DNA of 13,370 nucleotides from Bacteroidales bacterium (GTDB lineage: Bacteria; Bacteroidota; Bacteroidia; Bacteroidales; UBA932): positions 1 to 13,370 of the forward strand of contig JAEEQI010000052.1 in the NCBI GenBank assembly GCA_016285215.1. Direction: 5' to 3'. A program made the translations under genes and the position numbers. A model generated the notes under the pieces. The model had not been told where the DNA came from, did no database searches, and saw only the letters and a program-made list of their open reading frames with translations. Of the stretch, positions 11,846-13,370 are shown in pieces. How positions within the stretch are numbered: position 1 is the first letter of the stretch; each line of letters starts with the position of its first letter.

Positions 11846-13253
11846 ACTGCGTAAGGGTTAGGAGGTGATAGTAAGTGGTCCAGTAACCGGCCAGGGCCGA
11901 AAGGTACTGATTATAAGCATCATCCCTGCGGTTCTGCGCCAGGGAGTAGGTGTTGATATCGCAGAGGCCGTTGGCGTAATTCTCGGCCGTCAGTTCGAAC
12001 ACTTCATCGGCCAAGGACACCGCCTCTTCCGTATGGGAGAGCATCTGTTCGTGGGAACGGAGGTTATCCAGGGTGGTGAGCACGTCTTCGGAAAGGGCGC
12101 GCTCCACTTCATTCAGGGCCTGTTCTTCGCGCTGTCTCCAGGCGACGGCGGCAGCATGTCCCTTCCGGGCAGCGCCATGGTCCATGAGTGGAATGCTCAA
12201 GGTAACGGCGCCCAGCATATAGAACTGAGGGTTCTTAAATGTGCCGAAGAAGTTGGAGTTTAACTGCTGAAGGCCGATATTGAGGTCCACGCCCACTTTG
12301 GCGCCCCGCTCCTTGCGGGCCCGCTCCTGCTGCTGAAGGGCTTCGGAAACGGCTGTCTGCTGCTGCTGAAGAGCCGGGCTGTTATTGCGGGCCATCTCCA
12401 GGGCATCCTCATTGGTCATAGGGATACCGGGGGTGACTGAGGGGACGGAAAGCCGGGTACCGGCCGGGAAGGCATCGGTGCGGAGATAGGCCGCCAGCGA
12501 TTCCCGGGCCAGCTGCTCCTCGTTCCGGGCATTCATGAGCGCATTGGCGGCATTGAGCCGCTGCAGTTCCAGTGAGCGGAGCTCTGCCAGGGTGATCATG
12601 GCAATGCCGGCTTTCTCCCGGGCAATGGCATACAGGGTGTCGGCCGTCTCTTTGTTGCGCAGGCACATGTCCAGTTTGCCCTGGGCGCAGGCCAGACGGA
12701 AGAAGCGGATAGTGGCTTCCTCGGCAATACGGTGGAGCTGGTAGTTCAGTTCTTTCCGCGCAGCCTCCAGCCGCTGATCCTCCACGAGTTTCTCCCAACG
12801 GTAGGGATTATAGCCGATAAGGGATTGCTGATAGCCCACACTGAACGGAACGGCCACGATGTCCCGGGGACGGTTGTTGATATCCCGGCCGAAGTATTCG
12901 CTCCAAAGGGCCTGGCTCTCCACAAAAGCGTCGCCGCCCCAGCCCGTCACTTTCTGGCTCAGCCTCAATTTAGCGGCCGTTGAGAAGCGGTCGAAGTTGC
13001 GCAGGTACACGTAGGGGCGGTCCGGATCGGCGATGATGCGCTGGTAGCCGGGCGTGAAACGGAACTCCAGTTGCGGCTTACGGAGCGCCTGGAACTGAGC
13101 GTAATGCTGGGTATTATACTCGAACTGGTAACGGCTCTGGAAAGCCAGGATAGTGCTGTCCTGGGCCAGCCGGATGATTTCATCCAGACTCTGGGCCCTG
13201 CTTAGCAGCGGAAAACCGCACAGGAGGACGATGGCGTAAATCCACTTTCTCAT
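11838..13253 (-). CDS. TolC-family outer-membrane efflux/secretion channel
   Basis: The product is 471 residues, with a Sec signal peptide (MRKWIYAIVLLCGFPLLSRA, cleavage before QS). The remainder shows the two-fold OEP pattern: an N-terminal LDEIIRLAQDST helix start, long amphipathic helices rich in Q, A and E (about 160-240 and 285-310), strand segments (PQFYMLGAVTLSIPLMDHGAARKG) marking the second beta-hairpin, and a C-terminal helix pair (LADEVFELTAENYANGLCDINTYSLAQNRRDDAYNQYLSAL). Such trimers form the outer-membrane tunnel for exporters. The start overlaps the stop of the upstream ABC gene by 4 nt (ATGA), and the end overlaps the adaptor gene by 8 nt, so all three form one transcript. 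Confidence in family is high; the cargo is unknown. Confidence 0.93.
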   Translation of the reverse strand: MRKWIYAIVLLCGFPLLSRAQSLDEIIRLAQDSTILAFQSRYQFEYNTQHYAQFQALRKPQLEFRFTPGYQRIIADPDRPYVYLRNFDRFSTAAKLRLSQKVTGWGGDAFVESQALWSEYFGRDINNRPRDIVAVPFSVGYQQSLIGYNPYRWEKLVEDQRLEAARKELNYQLHRIAEEATIRFFRLACAQGKLDMCLRNKETADTLYAIAREKAGIAMITLAELRSLELQRLNAANALMNARNEEQLARESLAAYLRTDAFPAGTRLSVPSVTPGIPMTNEDALEMARNNSPALQQQQTAVSEALQQQERARKERGAKVGVDLNIGLQQLNSNFFGTFKNPQFYMLGAVTLSIPLMDHGAARKGHAAAVAWRQREEQALNEVERALSEDVLTTLDNLRSHEQMLSHTEEAVSLADEVFELTAENYANGLCDINTYSLAQNRRDDAYNQYLSALAGYWTTYYHLLTLTQYE

Positions 13254-13370
13254 ACCGTCTGCCGTTTAATGATTTCACTGAACAGGCCGCCCTTGGCCAC
13301 CAACTCGTCATAGCTGCCTTCTTCGGCCACCCGGCCTCCGTTGAGCACGATGATGCGGTTGCATTCCCGG
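13250..13370 (-). CDS. ABC exporter, C-terminal end of ATP-binding domain (partial)
   Basis: Only the last 39 codons lie in the window, ending in TGA at 13250-13252 that overlaps the channel gene's ATG. The sequence RECNRIIVLNGGRVAEEGSY and the following DELVAKGGLFSEIIKRQ are the standard tail of an exporter-type nucleotide-binding domain, just after the H-loop ('ADrIiVld.G.ive.G.h.eLl...G.Y..l...Q'). Fused permease-ATPase exporters (MsbA-like or peptidase-containing) end this way. Together with the adaptor and TolC-like protein downstream it forms a tripartite ABC exporter set. The transmembrane part and any N-terminal peptidase domain would lie beyond the window. Confidence 0.82.
   Translation of the reverse strand, partial: RECNRIIVLNGGRVAEEGSYDELVAKGGLFSEIIKRQTV

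Overview
The window reads as chromosomal DNA from a member of the Bacteroidales (Bacteroidota), probably an uncultured gut type. The reasons are promoter elements of the TTTG / TAnnTTTG kind (clearest at 3204-3234), a weak role for Shine-Dalgarno sites, fimbrillin-like lipoproteins with FISUMP/DUF1566-like C-termini, short Tyr-Pro...Cys peptides upstream of them, and an AraC-type regulator with a multi-helix membrane half. Family or genus cannot be fixed from the sequence alone.

Layout. (1) 1-731, minus: start of a secreted histidine phosphatase (branch 2), cut by the window edge. (2) 858-1340, plus: an unknown 117-residue protein and a possible 40-residue ORF. (3) 1430-3187: grpE and dnaJ, 3 nt apart, preceded by two small dyads. 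(4) 3204-3807: a near-perfect promoter, a structured leader, rplS (L19), tRNA-Arg(ACG) and a bidirectional terminator. (5) 3865-4941, minus: a membrane-embedded AraC-family regulator, diverging from (6) 5084-10672, an apparent operon of three repeats of the same two-gene cassette: a 37-43 residue peptide, then 18-21 nt later a large lipoprotein. (7) 10673-10990: a terminator and four copies of a GC-rich REP-like repeat, two in each orientation. (8) 10991-13370, minus: ABC exporter end, TolC-like outer-membrane protein and HlyD-like adaptor, with overlapping reading frames.

The most interesting part is region 5-6. The three small peptides align without gaps over their first 28 residues, with Tyr9, Pro12, Glu18, Glu22 and Cys26 invariant, then diverge. 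None has a signal peptide. Their lipoprotein partners share a fimbrillin-like N-terminal plan; lipoproteins 2 and 3 are close paralogues over about 295 residues and then switch to different C-terminal modules that are visibly richer in A+T. The regulator/operon intergenic region holds three TTGACA repeats spaced 19 and 22 bp apart. My working picture is a regulated set of surface adhesin or pilus-tip-like lipoproteins, each paired with a small partner peptide of unknown role. The function is inference; the repeated architecture is read directly from the sequence.

Regions 1-4 and 8 look like ordinary chromosomal genes. The tRNA gene and the REP-like repeats bracket the cassette region, but I found no integrase, transposase or att-like direct repeat.
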